The position numbers were made by a program, and so were the translations under genes. The notes beneath the pieces were generated by a model. It was not told the DNA's origin. It did no database searches and worked only from the letters and a program-made list of their open reading frames with translations. This document shows positions 24,416 through 34,751 of a stretch of 64,000 nucleotides of DNA, piece after piece. The DNA is taken from the NCBI GenBank assembly GCA_020850325.1, contig JADZEW010000008.1, forward strand, positions 405,816-469,815. Reading direction: 5' to 3'. Every line of letters begins with the position of its first letter. Position 1 is the first letter of the stretch. The DNA comes from Methanoregulaceae archaeon (GTDB lineage Bacteria > Armatimonadota > Fimbriimonadia > Fimbriimonadales > Fimbriimonadaceae).

Positions 24416-25096
24416 GTGCAGTTCATTGTTCAAGGACTTGCTCTGGTGTTTGGCGAGCGGCGCTTCCGGCCGTTCATTTGGCGGCCGATGCTGATCTCGG
24501 GGGTGGTCTTCCTGGCCATCGTCCTCCTTGGCTACTGGCTGATCGTCCCCTTGGGCGACCGCTTCCTCGTGTCGCGCGGGCTGGACTCCTGGATCGGCGG
24601 GACGCTGATTCGCGTGGGTTACGCGGTCATCTGGTGGTTCCTAGCCGGCGTCGTGTTCGCCTCGATTGCGGGCCTGCTGAGTTCGTTCCTTTGGGACAAC
24701 TTGAGCCTGGAGGTCGAGCGGTCGGTTCGTCCCGATCCGCCCCATCAGAAGCTCAGCGCCGGCGACTTGGTGGTCGACACCGCATCGCGCGGCGTGTTTG
24801 CGCTCTTCATTTTCGGCTTCACCTGCGCCTGCTTTTGGTTGCCCCCGGCGGGCATCCTGCTGGCGGCGTGGCTGTGTCTCTACGACTACACCGCTTCCGC
24901 CTACCTGCGGCGGGGAACGCTGTTTCCCGCCCAGTTCCGGCGGGCATTCGCGGTGCGTGGCTCAGCGACGTTTGCCCTCGTGAGTGGGCTGCTGACCATC
25001 GTGCCGATCGTCAACGTTCTCATGCTGCCCGGTTTGGTTGCCGGAGGAACGCTCATGCTCGCGGAACACGAGCGGCGAAGCGGAGCGTCACAATAG
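24416..25096 (+). CDS. EI24/CysZ-like membrane protein
   Basis: A 226-residue protein with about five membrane helices, beginning GLALVFGERRFRPFIWRPMLIS, the typical EI24 (CysZ-like) opening. CysZ imports sulfate in enterobacteria, but most EI24 proteins elsewhere are uncharacterised. It starts with GTG at 24416 and ends six bases before trpB, so the two genes are probably one transcript, although a functional link is not evident. Confidence 0.78.
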   Translation: MQFIVQGLALVFGERRFRPFIWRPMLISGVVFLAIVLLGYWLIVPLGDRFLVSRGLDSWIGGTLIRVGYAVIWWFLAGVVFASIAGLLSSFLWDNLSLEVERSVRPDPPHQKLSAGDLVVDTASRGVFALFIFGFTCACFWLPPAGILLAAWLCLYDYTASAYLRRGTLFPAQFRRAFAVRGSATFALVSGLLTIVPIVNVLMLPGLVAGGTLMLAEHERRSGASQ

Positions 25097-25102
25097 ACAC
25101 TA

Positions 25103-26287
25103 ATGTCGATTGCTCCTGATGTCCGCGGCCGATTCGGCGACTTTGGCGGACGCTACGTGCCGGAAACCCTCGTCCCCGCCCTCGACGAACTCGAAGCCGA
25201 GTTCACGAAAGCATGGAGCGACCCTGAGTTTCGGGCGGAGTTCCAGCAGCGCCTGCACGACTACGTCGGCCGTCCCACGCCTATCACCCGGGCTGATCGC
25301 CTATCTGAGGCTACCGGGCTGGACATCGTGATCAAGAGGGAAGACCTCAACCACACCGGTGCCCACAAGATCAACAACGCGCTCGGGCAGGCACTGCTTG
25401 CTCGCCGCATGGGCAAGAAGCGGATCATCGCCGAGACGGGTGCGGGTCAGCACGGTGTCGCCACCGCAACCGTCTGCGCGCTGTTTGGCCTCGAATGCGA
25501 GGTCTACATGGGCGAGGAAGACTGCGCCCGCCAACAGCTGAACGTGTTCCGCATGCGATTGCTCGGGGCGAAGGTCAACCCGGTCAGCAGCGGTACCAAG
25601 ACCCTGAAGGACGCTCTGAACGAGGCGATGCGCGACTGGGTCACGAACGTGCGGGACACCCACTACATCATCGGAACCGCCGCCGGACCCCACCCTTACC
25701 CGTACATGGTTCGCGAGTTCCAGCGGGTGATCGGCGACGAAGCGCGGGCTCAGTACTTGGAGCGCTATGGAGTGCTTCCCGAGGTCGGCATCGCGTGCGT
25801 GGGCGGAGGATCGAACGCGATCGGCTTCTTCGCTGGATTCGTCGATGATCCGTCGGTGAGGCTCATCGGGGTTGAAGCCGGTGGGTTGGGACTCGACTCA
25901 GGATCCCACGCCGCACCGCTCACCGCGGGCTCGCCGGGAGTGCTCCACGGCAGCTACAGCTACCTGATGCAAGACGCGGACGGCCAGATCATCGGCACGC
26001 ACTCGATCAGCGCGGGACTCGATTATCCCGGCGTGGGGGCCGAGCACAGTTATCTCAAGGATTCAGGCCGCGCGGAATACATGGCGGTGACCGACGCCGA
26101 GGCGATGTCCGCATTCCGTTGGCTCGCCGAGAAGGAGGGTCTCATTCCTGCGTTCGAATCGGCGCACGCGTTTGCGCCGCTCATGAAGCCGGGGTTCTTG
26201 CCTTCCGGAACGCGGGTGCTGGTCAACTTGAGCGGACGGGGTGACAAGGACATGGAGACCGCGGCGCGGATGTTCGAACTCGGCTAG
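25103..26287 (+). CDS. trpB: Tryptophan synthase beta subunit
   Basis: A 394-residue TrpB1-type enzyme that joins indole and serine on pyridoxal phosphate. Key blocks: [10 protein letters not shown], the PLP-lysine region [33 protein letters not shown], the phosphate-binding GGGSNAIG, and [14 protein letters not shown]. The trpA gene normally next to it is absent: a convergent unknown gene follows 11 bp after the stop. trpA and other trp genes must be elsewhere. A TAGACA box lies just before the ATG. Confidence 0.97.
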   Translation: MSIAPDVRGRFGDFGGRYVPETLVPALDELEAEFTKAWSDPEFRAEFQQRLHDYVGRPTPITRADRLSEATGLDIVIKREDLNHTGAHKINNALGQALLARRMGKKRIIAETGAGQHGVATATVCALFGLECEVYMGEEDCARQQLNVFRMRLLGAKVNPVSSGTKTLKDALNEAMRDWVTNVRDTHYIIGTAAGPHPYPYMVREFQRVIGDEARAQYLERYGVLPEVGIACVGGGSNAIGFFAGFVDDPSVRLIGVEAGGLGLDSGSHAAPLTAGSPGVLHGSYSYLMQDADGQIIGTHSISAGLDYPGVGAEHSYLKDSGRAEYMAVTDAEAMSAFRWLAEKEGLIPAFESAHAFAPLMKPGFLPSGTRVLVNLSGRGDKDMETAARMFELG

Positions 26288-26298
26288 CTCTGATTGGC

Positions 26299-28395
26299 TC
26301 AGTTTGCGCGGTCCGAGCCTCCATAAGGGGGCGGCGGCTTCTGGCCCGGTCGAAAACCCCCACCAACGGTCAGCTTGTACTTCATTCCGGCGGCCTTCTG
26401 CCGGTTCATCTCTTCGACCTGCTTCTTGAGCGCCTCGCGAATATGAGGAGGCAGCTGATCCGCTTTGACGGGGCCGCTGATGTTCTTGAGATCGTCGAAC
26501 GTGCCCGTCCAAGCGAAGTTCTTGTCGAGCACGATGTTGAACGTCAGCGAGGTCTTGTCGTAAGCAACGAATGTATCGGGGCGCAACCACTGGCGGATGT
26601 CACCCTCGATCAACTCGGGGTTCTGTTCGTAGAAGAGCTGGCTTGCAAGATCGTAGGCTCCGGAGAAATGAACATTGTATTTCGGTTGAGGGCGAAGTTC
26701 GAAATCGGTTGACATCTCAAGCCCGAGACTTGCCCCGCTAGGGATGCCGTTCGGCCACTCGTGGGTCGGTTCAATCGCCATTCCATCGATTCGATCGTAA
26801 CGAACGTTCTTGTCGGCGGGCGCGAAACTGGGTGAGATGGAAGAGGGGCGAGTTCCGTAAACAACTTGCTCCCAGACCAATCGCTGAGCGGGTGAGAGCG
26901 CCGCACTAGGGATGCGGCCCCCCGATCGAATCGCTCGCCGCTGCTCGAGCGATAGACTTCCGTAGAGCCGCAAAATCTGCTCATTCGCCTCTTGGTTGAG
27001 GGTTGGGTGGCTCTGATCGAGCATGAGAGCCAGCCGTAGACCCAAGCCTTCGGGCAGTGTCAATGGGCGCTGGTAAACATAGTCGGCCTTGGCGTCGAAC
27101 GTGATTCTCTTGTCGGCGATTACGCTTTGGATGAGGCGTTCCATCGTGGCTCGATCATCGCGGCTTCGACGGGCTTCGGCAGGGGATGCCGGGGTCATCA
27201 CCAGCCAACCCTCGCTTTCATCGAAGTTCATGTTGGGCCGGGAGAACTGATCGAACATCTTGACGGTCTCCGCCTTAAACGTCACTCCACGGCCAAACGC
27301 GTTGTCGTTGATCCAGGCAACGAGATTCACCTTCCTCGCGACCGCATATTGAAGGTAGAGCTCAGATCCGAAGGCGAGGGGCTCGTGCTTCGTGGGCCGG
27401 CTGATCAACTCGATGAGTCTGGGATCGATCTCGACTTTGGGACGCGGAAATGTCCACAGGCTACGCAATGCGGTTGAGAGGGCTTCGGAGAGGGGGTCGA
27501 GGGTGAGCTTGGTTTCCGGAAGGTTCTCAGGGTTGCTGGTCGTTGTCGCCTGCGGAGGAATCGTCAAGTCCATCGTGTTGCCAAAGGCAACGGTTTCTGC
27601 TGCATTGACGACCGTGATCTTGGCTCCACGGGCTTCCCGCAACGGATCGGCCACCGCCAGCCAGATTCGATCGACGTTGCTGAGCTGAGTGGGCATCACG
27701 CCGGCGTTCCTAATGTACGCCCACGTTGATCCACGCTGGTCGGCACCGAAGAGTTCCTGATGGAGGTTCCATTCCGAATAGAAACGGGATAGAAGGTCGT
27801 TCTGCTTGGGCCACTTCAATTGGCGGGGCGTGGGGTTGGCCGAGAAAACCAGCCGTTGCCCAGGCTTGATTTCGGCAAGGCGACGGGCACCGATTTCGAT
27901 CAGGCTTCGCATCGCAAGGCGGTCGAGCGGCCGGAATGCCCGTTCTTGCCCAACGCGCGCCGCGTACTGTTGCTGATCATAGCCGGAACGGCGCTCGTCG
28001 AGGCCTGACTTCAAGGCATGCAGGGTTGGCCCATCGTAGGCGTTCTCCAGGTCTTTCTTGAACTGGTCCAGCATGCGTTGAATGACCTTCTCCCGCCTCG
28101 ACAGCAGCTCGTCTTCCTGTTGCTTGCGTCTAACCGAGTCGGGTGAGAGAACGAGCCGGTCTCCACTGCGAGTCCATTTCCCAACCGCCGCCTGGGCGAT
28201 TTTGTCGAGCAACGTCTTCGAGTCCACCCCGTCTACCCGGATCACGAGCACGTCATTCTTGAAGCTGCCCTCACACTCAAGCTTCGTACCGATCCGAGGC
28301 TCCAACTCGGTCAAGATCACGGGCAGGCGAGCCGCCTTGGTTTCGTAGGTAATGAGTTGGGGAAGGGAGGCCAAGAGGAGTACGGTACTGATCAT
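26299..28395 (-). CDS. Large secreted protein of unknown function with STN-like N terminus
   Basis: A 698-residue protein not recognised as a known family. A signal peptide (about 1-15) is followed by a segment that resembles the secretin/TonB short N-terminal domain: YETKAARLPVILTELEPRIGTKLECEG, with SKTLLDKIAQAAVGKWTR. The rest is mixed alpha/beta with no catalytic motif visible. The C terminus, Pro/Gly-rich, ends in RPGQKPPPPYGGSDRAN. It stands alone between trpB (convergent) and asd (divergent). It may belong to a lineage-specific secreted family; any role in secretion systems is speculative. Confidence 0.7.
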   Translation of the reverse strand: MISTVLLLASLPQLITYETKAARLPVILTELEPRIGTKLECEGSFKNDVLVIRVDGVDSKTLLDKIAQAAVGKWTRSGDRLVLSPDSVRRKQQEDELLSRREKVIQRMLDQFKKDLENAYDGPTLHALKSGLDERRSGYDQQQYAARVGQERAFRPLDRLAMRSLIEIGARRLAEIKPGQRLVFSANPTPRQLKWPKQNDLLSRFYSEWNLHQELFGADQRGSTWAYIRNAGVMPTQLSNVDRIWLAVADPLREARGAKITVVNAAETVAFGNTMDLTIPPQATTTSNPENLPETKLTLDPLSEALSTALRSLWTFPRPKVEIDPRLIELISRPTKHEPLAFGSELYLQYAVARKVNLVAWINDNAFGRGVTFKAETVKMFDQFSRPNMNFDESEGWLVMTPASPAEARRSRDDRATMERLIQSVIADKRITFDAKADYVYQRPLTLPEGLGLRLALMLDQSHPTLNQEANEQILRLYGSLSLEQRRAIRSGGRIPSAALSPAQRLVWEQVVYGTRPSSISPSFAPADKNVRYDRIDGMAIEPTHEWPNGIPSGASLGLEMSTDFELRPQPKYNVHFSGAYDLASQLFYEQNPELIEGDIRQWLRPDTFVAYDKTSLTFNIVLDKNFAWTGTFDDLKNISGPVKADQLPPHIREALKKQVEEMNRQKAAGMKYKLTVGGGFRPGQKPPPPYGGSDRAN

Positions 28396-28472
28396 CGGGG
28401 CACCTGCATCTACTATAACGCAGAAGCGTAGTGATGGGCGACAAGCCGAGAGGGTCGGGTATTCCTAGGGGG

Positions 28473-29480
28473 ATGTCCCCCGTAACCGTTGCCGTGGTTG
28501 GCGCGACTGGCGCTGTCGGTCAAGAGTTCCTCAAGCTGTTCGAGAAGCGCGACTTGCCCGTCGGCAAGTTGAAACTTCTCGCGAGCGAGCGCTCGGTAGG
28601 GAAGCGGTACACCTTTCGCGGAGAGACCGTCACGGTCGAACTGCTGAACGCGGCCGCGTTCGCGGATGTCGATGTCGCTTTCTTTAGCGCGGGAGCTTCG
28701 CGATCGCGGGAGTTTGCCCCGGCCGCCCTCGCCGCGGGTGCGTTGGTGGTCGACAACTCCAGTGCCTTTCGCATGGATCCGAGCGTTCCGCTGGTCGTGC
28801 CCGAGATCAACGGCGAGCAGATTCGCAAGGACCAACGGCTGTACCCGGTCGCCAACTGCAGCGCGATCATCCTGCTGATGGCGGTCGCGCCGCTGACGCA
28901 CCTGGGCCGAATCGTGCGGCTGATTGTGAGCACCTACCAGAGCGCGAGCGGGGCCGGGGCTGCGGCGATGCAGGAGCTCGAGGATCAGACTCGGGCGGTT
29001 CTGAACGGTGAGGCCGCGGTGCCGAAGGTGCTGCCTCATCCCTACGCTTTCAACCTGTTCAGCCACAACACCGCGATCAACGAGCACGGCTACAACGAGG
29101 AGGAGTGGAAGGTGATCGAGGAGAGCCGTAAGATCCTCGGCATGCCCAGTCTCAAAATCAACGTGACCTGCGTCCGCGTTCCGGTGCTGCGCGCCCACAG
29201 CGAGAGCATCACGGTGGAGTTCGCGGAGGAGGCTCCGGCGGAGGAAGCGGTGCGCGGAGTAATCGCGGCCTTCCCCGGAGTGCGGCTGGTCGATGATCGA
29301 GCCGGGAACCACTTTCCGATGCCCGCCGAAGCAAGCGGCATCGATGAAGTGCTGGTCGGACGCATTCGCCGAGACGTCTCGAACCCGAATGCGATCTGTC
29401 TGTTCTGCTCAGGGGATCAACTCCTGAAAGGCGCGGCACTGAACGCGGTTCAAATCGCGGAACGATTTTTGGAACTGTAG
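28473..29480 (+). CDS. asd: Aspartate-semialdehyde dehydrogenase
   Basis: About 335 residues. The NADP-binding N terminus VAVVGATGAVGQEFLKL, the catalytic Cys in VANCSAIILL and GAGAAAMQELEDQ identify the enzyme, which reduces aspartyl phosphate for lysine, methionine, threonine and peptidoglycan precursors. The catalytic stretch reads ANCS rather than the common PNCS. ATG 28473 gives the usual N terminus; GTG 28431 or ATG 28434 would add an unneeded tail. Four large secreted genes follow 28 bp downstream, separated by their own likely promoter. Confidence 0.95.
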   Translation: MSPVTVAVVGATGAVGQEFLKLFEKRDLPVGKLKLLASERSVGKRYTFRGETVTVELLNAAAFADVDVAFFSAGASRSREFAPAALAAGALVVDNSSAFRMDPSVPLVVPEINGEQIRKDQRLYPVANCSAIILLMAVAPLTHLGRIVRLIVSTYQSASGAGAAAMQELEDQTRAVLNGEAAVPKVLPHPYAFNLFSHNTAINEHGYNEEEWKVIEESRKILGMPSLKINVTCVRVPVLRAHSESITVEFAEEAPAEEAVRGVIAAFPGVRLVDDRAGNHFPMPAEASGIDEVLVGRIRRDVSNPNAICLFCSGDQLLKGAALNAVQIAERFLEL

Positions 29481-29496
29481 AGACTCAGCTTCAGCC

Positions 29497-29502
29497 TATA
29501 AT
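29497..29502 (+). promoter_or_regulatory. TATAAT -10 box for the large secreted-protein operon
   Basis: A consensus TATAAT ends six bases before the ATG at 29509, so transcription would start at or beside the start codon. No clear -35 is visible upstream. Confidence 0.45.
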
Positions 29503-29508
29503 GGCAAG

Positions 29509-32148
29509 ATGCGTCTAGTCTCCCGGCTGTTGGCCGCCCTTTCCGCCTGTCTCGTCATTGCCGCGGCTCCTGCCTACGATGTCGTTTTCTCCCATGATGC
29601 GGCCGATGCGGTGAGGCCCGTCGTTGCGGTCGACGACACTACGGGCGACGTGTTTGTCGGCTACACGGTTGAGACGGCCAACGGACGGCGCTTTCGCGCA
29701 TTCCGCTTTGACCCGAGCGGCACTGAGATCTGGTCGACCACGATCCAGGATGGCTTCGCCGACGGGTTCCGGGCAACCGACATGGCGACCAACGGCCAGT
29801 TCTTGGTTGTGACGGGTGAACAGGATGGCGGACCCTCGGCGAAGGGCGAGATGGCGACGATCAACCTTCGCGCGAACAACGGTTCGTTTGTTTGGCTTCA
29901 CACGGAGAACACGAACTTCCTGCCTGACGTCGGCCAACACGTGCGGATCGTCGGGGACTCGGCCTACGCGGCAGGATCGGTGGGAAGCGGGTTCGTCGGT
30001 GCGAGAATGCGGCTTGCCGATGGTCTGAAGCTGTGGCAGCGCACGTTCCCAGGAATGGACGGCGTGGTCGGCCAGCGGGTTGGCATCGAGATCAACCCCA
30101 CCGGCGATGTGTACCTGGCGGGTACCCGCCAGCCGAATGGCAACGCTGCGTCGAACATCGTTTTGGTTCGGATGACGCAGGACGGCCAAGTCCTAAGCGA
30201 GCGGCTGCTGAACGCCAACGCCGAGTTCTCGGCGATGTGCCGCACGTTCGACGGACAAATCGTCACCGCCGGAAGCATCAACTCGCTCGGGGTTCTCCGC
30301 CCTTTCATCGCGAGGTGGAATGCGATTGGGATTCCGCAACAGGCGTTTACCTTCGGTACCGATACCGGAAGAATCGCAACGGTGGCCGCGGCTTCCGGTC
30401 CTGGCTTTGTGCATATTGGAATCGAATCTGGGCTCCCGCCAAGCACTTCGGTTAGCCTGGGCACATTGAACGGCACCTTCGGCGTGGTGAGCGGATTCCC
30501 GCCCGGGCAGGGCGTGTTTGGGCAGATTCAGGAGGGCGTCGGCGGAGTACTGGTGAGCATCCTGTCGGTCCGCCAGCCGAACAGCCTCATTCACTTTGGG
30601 CGAATTTTCTCGATCCCTCCGGTCGATGGGTTCAACTTGGTCCAGGGCGGGATCGATATCAAAGCGATCGATCTCGCCCTCGACAGTCGGCTAGGGCGAC
30701 ATGTGGTGGCGTTCCAACTCGATGGTAGTCCGGACTCAATTGCGATCCGCAGCCTGAATCCTCGGCCCCAAGCCAACCCGGACACGTTCGAGACGTTCCG
30801 TGGCGAGACCCTCTCGGTACCGGCTCCGGGCGTGCTGGGCAACGACATCGGCGGAGCCGGGGCGACGGCGGTCGCGGTCAATCCCCCGCAGGGTCTGACC
30901 CTAAACCTTGACGGCTCTTTTGACTTCACACCTGCTCCCGGGTTTGATGGGGTTGTCACTTTCGACTACACCGCGCAACGCGGTACCGGCAGCAGCACGT
31001 CGACGGTGACGCTCCATGTGCAGCCAGCGCTTGCATCGGTCGAGATGGATGCTCCGGTTGTAGTCGGCGGACAGCCGGCAACCGGCAAAGTGAACTTGAC
31101 GGGACCACGCCTGTTGACGCCAGCGGCCATCGCGATCTCTGAGGATTCGGCCTTTGCCGTGCCCAGCTCGCCGAATGCGGCGGTGGCGGTCGGTGCGACG
31201 CAAGGGACCTTTTCTCTGATCACGGCGGCGACGCGCGAGAGCCGGTTGGTCACGGTGTCGGCCACGCTGCGCGGGGTTGTTGCGACGACGCAGTTCACGA
31301 TCCGGCCGCCCCAGGTGACGCGCCTGGTCGCGCTTAGGCCGACGATCATCGGCGGCGCACTGGGCCGCTTCCGCGTCGAACTCGATGGAGTCGCGCCCAC
31401 CAATGGGATCGCGGTTTCCTTGAGCGATGACAGTACGGCGATTCTGGCACCGGCCGCGGTCGCCGTCCCGGCGGGGCAAACGAGCGCGGAGTTCGATGCA
31501 CCGACCGCTCCGGTCACCACGTCGAGGACGGCGGTGGTGACGGCCACGTTGGGCACTAGCGCTTCTGCGACGGTCGGCATCGTAGGCTTGACGCTTACGG
31601 TGAATCCGACCAGCGTGGTTGGTGGAGTGAACGCCACCGGAACCATCACGTTGACCAGCAACGCGATCGGGCAGCCGATCGTGTTCGACCTTACCGATGA
31701 CTCGCCCGCAACGGGCTTCGCGGCCCCGACGGCGACGATCGCCGCGGGCACCCTCTCAGTGAACTTCAACATCATCACGGCGGCGGTGCCGACCGACCGA
31801 ACCGCAACGATCACGGCAACGGGCCAGGGCATCGCCCGGACTGCCCAGCTTAGGGTCCTCGCGCCGGCCCTCCAAGCGGTGGCGATGAACCCGACTCAGG
31901 TTCGGGGTGGACAGAACTCTACGGGAACGGTGACCCTCACCGGGCGTGCGCCCGCCGGCGGGATTGTGGTGACGTTGCAGGCCGGCGCGGCGATCGTGCA
32001 GGTTCCCGCGAGTGTGACCGTCGCCGCCGGTCAATCCACTGCGAACTTTACGGCCACGACGAATGCGGTCAATCAGACCCTCATGATCACCATCGCCGCT
32101 CGGCATAACGGAATCACCCGAACGACTACCCTCATTCTCACTCCATGA
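29509..32148 (+). CDS. Large secreted repeat protein, tandem paralogue 1 of 4
   Basis: An 879-residue exported protein with a signal peptide (about 1-22). Residues ~25-415 have recurrent propeller-type strands with W after acidic or polar residues (TEIWSTTI, LKLWQRTF), as in PQQ-like repeats. A cadherin/VCBS-type module (about 425-500) follows: ETLSVPAPGVLGNDI ... LDGSFDFTP. Then four to five Ig-like repeats of about 85-90 residues begin with V.GG..(A/S)TG.V.LTG, ending in ITRTTTLILTP. The stop overlaps the next paralogue's ATG (ATGA). It probably forms an extracellular or surface fibre; function unknown. Confidence 0.82.
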   Translation: MRLVSRLLAALSACLVIAAAPAYDVVFSHDAADAVRPVVAVDDTTGDVFVGYTVETANGRRFRAFRFDPSGTEIWSTTIQDGFADGFRATDMATNGQFLVVTGEQDGGPSAKGEMATINLRANNGSFVWLHTENTNFLPDVGQHVRIVGDSAYAAGSVGSGFVGARMRLADGLKLWQRTFPGMDGVVGQRVGIEINPTGDVYLAGTRQPNGNAASNIVLVRMTQDGQVLSERLLNANAEFSAMCRTFDGQIVTAGSINSLGVLRPFIARWNAIGIPQQAFTFGTDTGRIATVAAASGPGFVHIGIESGLPPSTSVSLGTLNGTFGVVSGFPPGQGVFGQIQEGVGGVLVSILSVRQPNSLIHFGRIFSIPPVDGFNLVQGGIDIKAIDLALDSRLGRHVVAFQLDGSPDSIAIRSLNPRPQANPDTFETFRGETLSVPAPGVLGNDIGGAGATAVAVNPPQGLTLNLDGSFDFTPAPGFDGVVTFDYTAQRGTGSSTSTVTLHVQPALASVEMDAPVVVGGQPATGKVNLTGPRLLTPAAIAISEDSAFAVPSSPNAAVAVGATQGTFSLITAATRESRLVTVSATLRGVVATTQFTIRPPQVTRLVALRPTIIGGALGRFRVELDGVAPTNGIAVSLSDDSTAILAPAAVAVPAGQTSAEFDAPTAPVTTSRTAVVTATLGTSASATVGIVGLTLTVNPTSVVGGVNATGTITLTSNAIGQPIVFDLTDDSPATGFAAPTATIAAGTLSVNFNIITAAVPTDRTATITATGQGIARTAQLRVLAPALQAVAMNPTQVRGGQNSTGTVTLTGRAPAGGIVVTLQAGAAIVQVPASVTVAAGQSTANFTATTNAVNQTLMITIAARHNGITRTTTLILTP

Positions 32149-34751
32149 AGAAGCTTAGGAACCTTCTCGCAACTGCCATCTTCACCCTCGCGTGTGCGTT
32201 GGGCGCCGCCCAGGACGACATGCTCGTCAATCTGCAGCTGCAGATCAACCAAGCCACGTCACCGGTGGTAGTGACGGATCTGGCGACTGGCATCATCATC
32301 ACGGGCCGCCATAACCAAACCGGATTCCAGATGGCGAAGTTCACCTCGGGAATCTCCGCGCCGGTGCTGATCAACACGTCGGCCATCATGAAGCCGAGGT
32401 TTGCATTGCGAGAATCGAACCAGCGGATCCTTCTTGCCGGTACAATGATCACAGGCGGGCAAGCGCGGGTGTTCGCCGCGCGCATCGATCACTCGCAGCA
32501 GACGCTGGACTGGCTCACGGAAATTCCTGGCGCAGTTGCACCTGTCAGTGCGGCTCAGTCTGGTCAGTTCCTCTACGTTGGAGTGTCGACGAGCAATGGC
32601 ACGTCCATAAGGCCTGTCGATGTGGCAACGGGAGCTCTCGGTCCGATTCGATCCACGAACTCATCGCTTCGCGAATTGGCGCTGTTGTCCGAGTTTGGAG
32701 AGCTCTACTTTGCCATGCCGGCGACCAACTTCCTCGGGGGCACGACCGATGTTGCGAGGCTTGCACCCGATGGTTCTAGCGTCTGGTTCCAGTCGCTGCC
32801 GCACGCGATCTCACCCGTGGCGATTGGATTGTCCGGTGGCAATGTCCATATCGCTGGAATGGAGCGCCCCGACAGCCAGACCACGGTTTTTCGCGCGTTC
32901 TTCCTTTCGCAGCAGTTTGGTGGGTCTACCACCGACTCGGCAACCCTGACGATTCCATTTGCGACGACCCGCCCGGTCGCGTTTGTCAGGGGGGACAAGA
33001 TTCTCCTCCACTTCTCCGAACAGTTGGGGCAGGGAGGCGGCCCGCGTCACCAAGCGGTCTTTGACATGGCTACTAATGCGTGGTCCACTGAGCCACTAGC
33101 AGGGTTTGGCGCGGATGTCGCCGTCGCGGAGCGAGATAAGGTTCCCGTTTTCCTGACCCGAGAAACATCGGGCGAGTTGCTCGCGCAGATCCGAGCGACC
33201 CAGCATTGGGCGCCGGTCACCCACCAAGTCGGCCATGAGCCGCGCTCCCTGGCGTTCGATCGCGAGGGTCGCCTAACCGTAGCCTCTGAGAACATTGGCA
33301 ACAACTCGGTGCGCACCGCCCGCTTTGTGCGTAAACCCATCGCCGTCACCGACAAGTTCGACATGTTCAACGAATCTCCGATTCTGCGAATCAACTCAAC
33401 GGGCATTCTGGCCAACGATCTCGCATCAGAGGGTGCCGAAATCACGATCGAGGCTCCGCCTGGCCGTGGAACCGTCCAACTGCTGGGTGACGGTGCGTTC
33501 GAGTATGTGCCGAACTCGGTGACCATGGCCGACGACTTCTTCTTCTATCGGCTCTCCAAGGGCACGCTCACCACGGTCGCTCGCGTCGACATTCGTAAAC
33601 AGCCGACTCCCATCGCGTTGGATCTTGTGCCCGGAACAAGTGTCAAGGGTGGCACACCCGTCGACGCCAAGTTGGTCTTCACGGGTCCTCGACTAAGAAA
33701 CGACCTGTTCATCGACCTCGATGAGGATTCCACGGCGACCGCTCTGTCCGTCGATCGCGTCGCTCAGCGGGTTGGTCAATCGGCGTCAGATACCTTCCGA
33801 ATCGTCACGGCTCGAGTTGCCGTGCCTACCGTGGTTACAATCAGAGCATTCGATGCTGGATTTGGCGACCAGCCCTTCATTCGCACTGTGCAACTCACGA
33901 TTGACCCACCCGTAATCACCAACCTCGAGGCATTAAGCCCAACGATCATAGGCGGAGCACCGGGCCAGTTCAGGATCACGCTCGATTCTCCCGCGCCCGC
34001 CGCTGGACTGTTGGTTTCCTTGACGGATAACAGCACTGCGATTGCCGTGCCCACGGCTGTGCGGGTTCCGGCAGGGCAGACTTCGGCGCTCTTCAGTGCT
34101 CCTACCGCAACCGTGAGTTCTTCGCGGACGGCGACAGTGACGGCTCTGAGTAACAACATCTCCCGCTCGGTTACCGTCGCGATCGTCGGCGTAGCGTTTG
34201 CCATCGAACCTCTCTCGGTGACCGGCGGCGATCCCGCAACCGGAACCGTGACCTTGACCAGCAACGTTATCGGGACGCCCGTGCTCTTCGGCATTGCGGA
34301 CGATTCCCCGGCGACGGCTCCACAAGCCCCAACGGTCACGATCTTAGTTGGGCAGAGGATTCGAAGCTTTGGCATCATCACGGCGCCCGTGACGAGTACG
34401 CGTAGCTCGACGTTTGTGGTGACTCATCAGAACGTGACCCGCAGCGTCACCATGACCGTTCGGGCACCGGCTCTTCAGGCGGTTGCCATGAACCCGCCCC
34501 AGGTGCGGGGCGGCCAAAGCTCGACGGGCACCGTCACGCTGACCGGGCGCGCCCCAGCGGGTGGCATCGTGGTGACGCTTCAGGCGGGGGCGGGCATCGT
34601 CCAGGTTCCCGCGAGTGTGACCGTAGCGCAAGGTCAAAGCACGGTCAACTTCACTGCGACGACGAGCCCCGTGAGTCAGACCTTCATGGTCACCATCGCC
34701 GCTCGACATAACTCCATCACACGAACTACAACCCTGATCCTAACACCATGA
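32145..34751 (+). CDS. Large secreted repeat protein, tandem paralogue 2 of 4
   Basis: An 868-residue paralogue with the same order of parts: signal peptide (to about AALGAAQ), a propeller-like N half, a cadherin-like module with TGILANDLASEG and LGDGAFEYVP, then Ig-like repeats starting KGGTPVDAKLVFTG. Its last repeat is nearly identical in protein to that of paralogue 1 (RGGQSSTGTVTLTGRAPAGG) although many codons differ, so the residues are under selection or were exchanged long ago. Both ends overlap neighbours by ATGA, with no ribosome binding site in between, so translation is probably coupled. Confidence 0.82.
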   Translation: MKKLRNLLATAIFTLACALGAAQDDMLVNLQLQINQATSPVVVTDLATGIIITGRHNQTGFQMAKFTSGISAPVLINTSAIMKPRFALRESNQRILLAGTMITGGQARVFAARIDHSQQTLDWLTEIPGAVAPVSAAQSGQFLYVGVSTSNGTSIRPVDVATGALGPIRSTNSSLRELALLSEFGELYFAMPATNFLGGTTDVARLAPDGSSVWFQSLPHAISPVAIGLSGGNVHIAGMERPDSQTTVFRAFFLSQQFGGSTTDSATLTIPFATTRPVAFVRGDKILLHFSEQLGQGGGPRHQAVFDMATNAWSTEPLAGFGADVAVAERDKVPVFLTRETSGELLAQIRATQHWAPVTHQVGHEPRSLAFDREGRLTVASENIGNNSVRTARFVRKPIAVTDKFDMFNESPILRINSTGILANDLASEGAEITIEAPPGRGTVQLLGDGAFEYVPNSVTMADDFFFYRLSKGTLTTVARVDIRKQPTPIALDLVPGTSVKGGTPVDAKLVFTGPRLRNDLFIDLDEDSTATALSVDRVAQRVGQSASDTFRIVTARVAVPTVVTIRAFDAGFGDQPFIRTVQLTIDPPVITNLEALSPTIIGGAPGQFRITLDSPAPAAGLLVSLTDNSTAIAVPTAVRVPAGQTSALFSAPTATVSSSRTATVTALSNNISRSVTVAIVGVAFAIEPLSVTGGDPATGTVTLTSNVIGTPVLFGIADDSPATAPQAPTVTILVGQRIRSFGIITAPVTSTRSSTFVVTHQNVTRSVTMTVRAPALQAVAMNPPQVRGGQSSTGTVTLTGRAPAGGIVVTLQAGAGIVQVPASVTVAQGQSTVNFTATTSPVSQTFMVTIAARHNSITRTTTLILTP

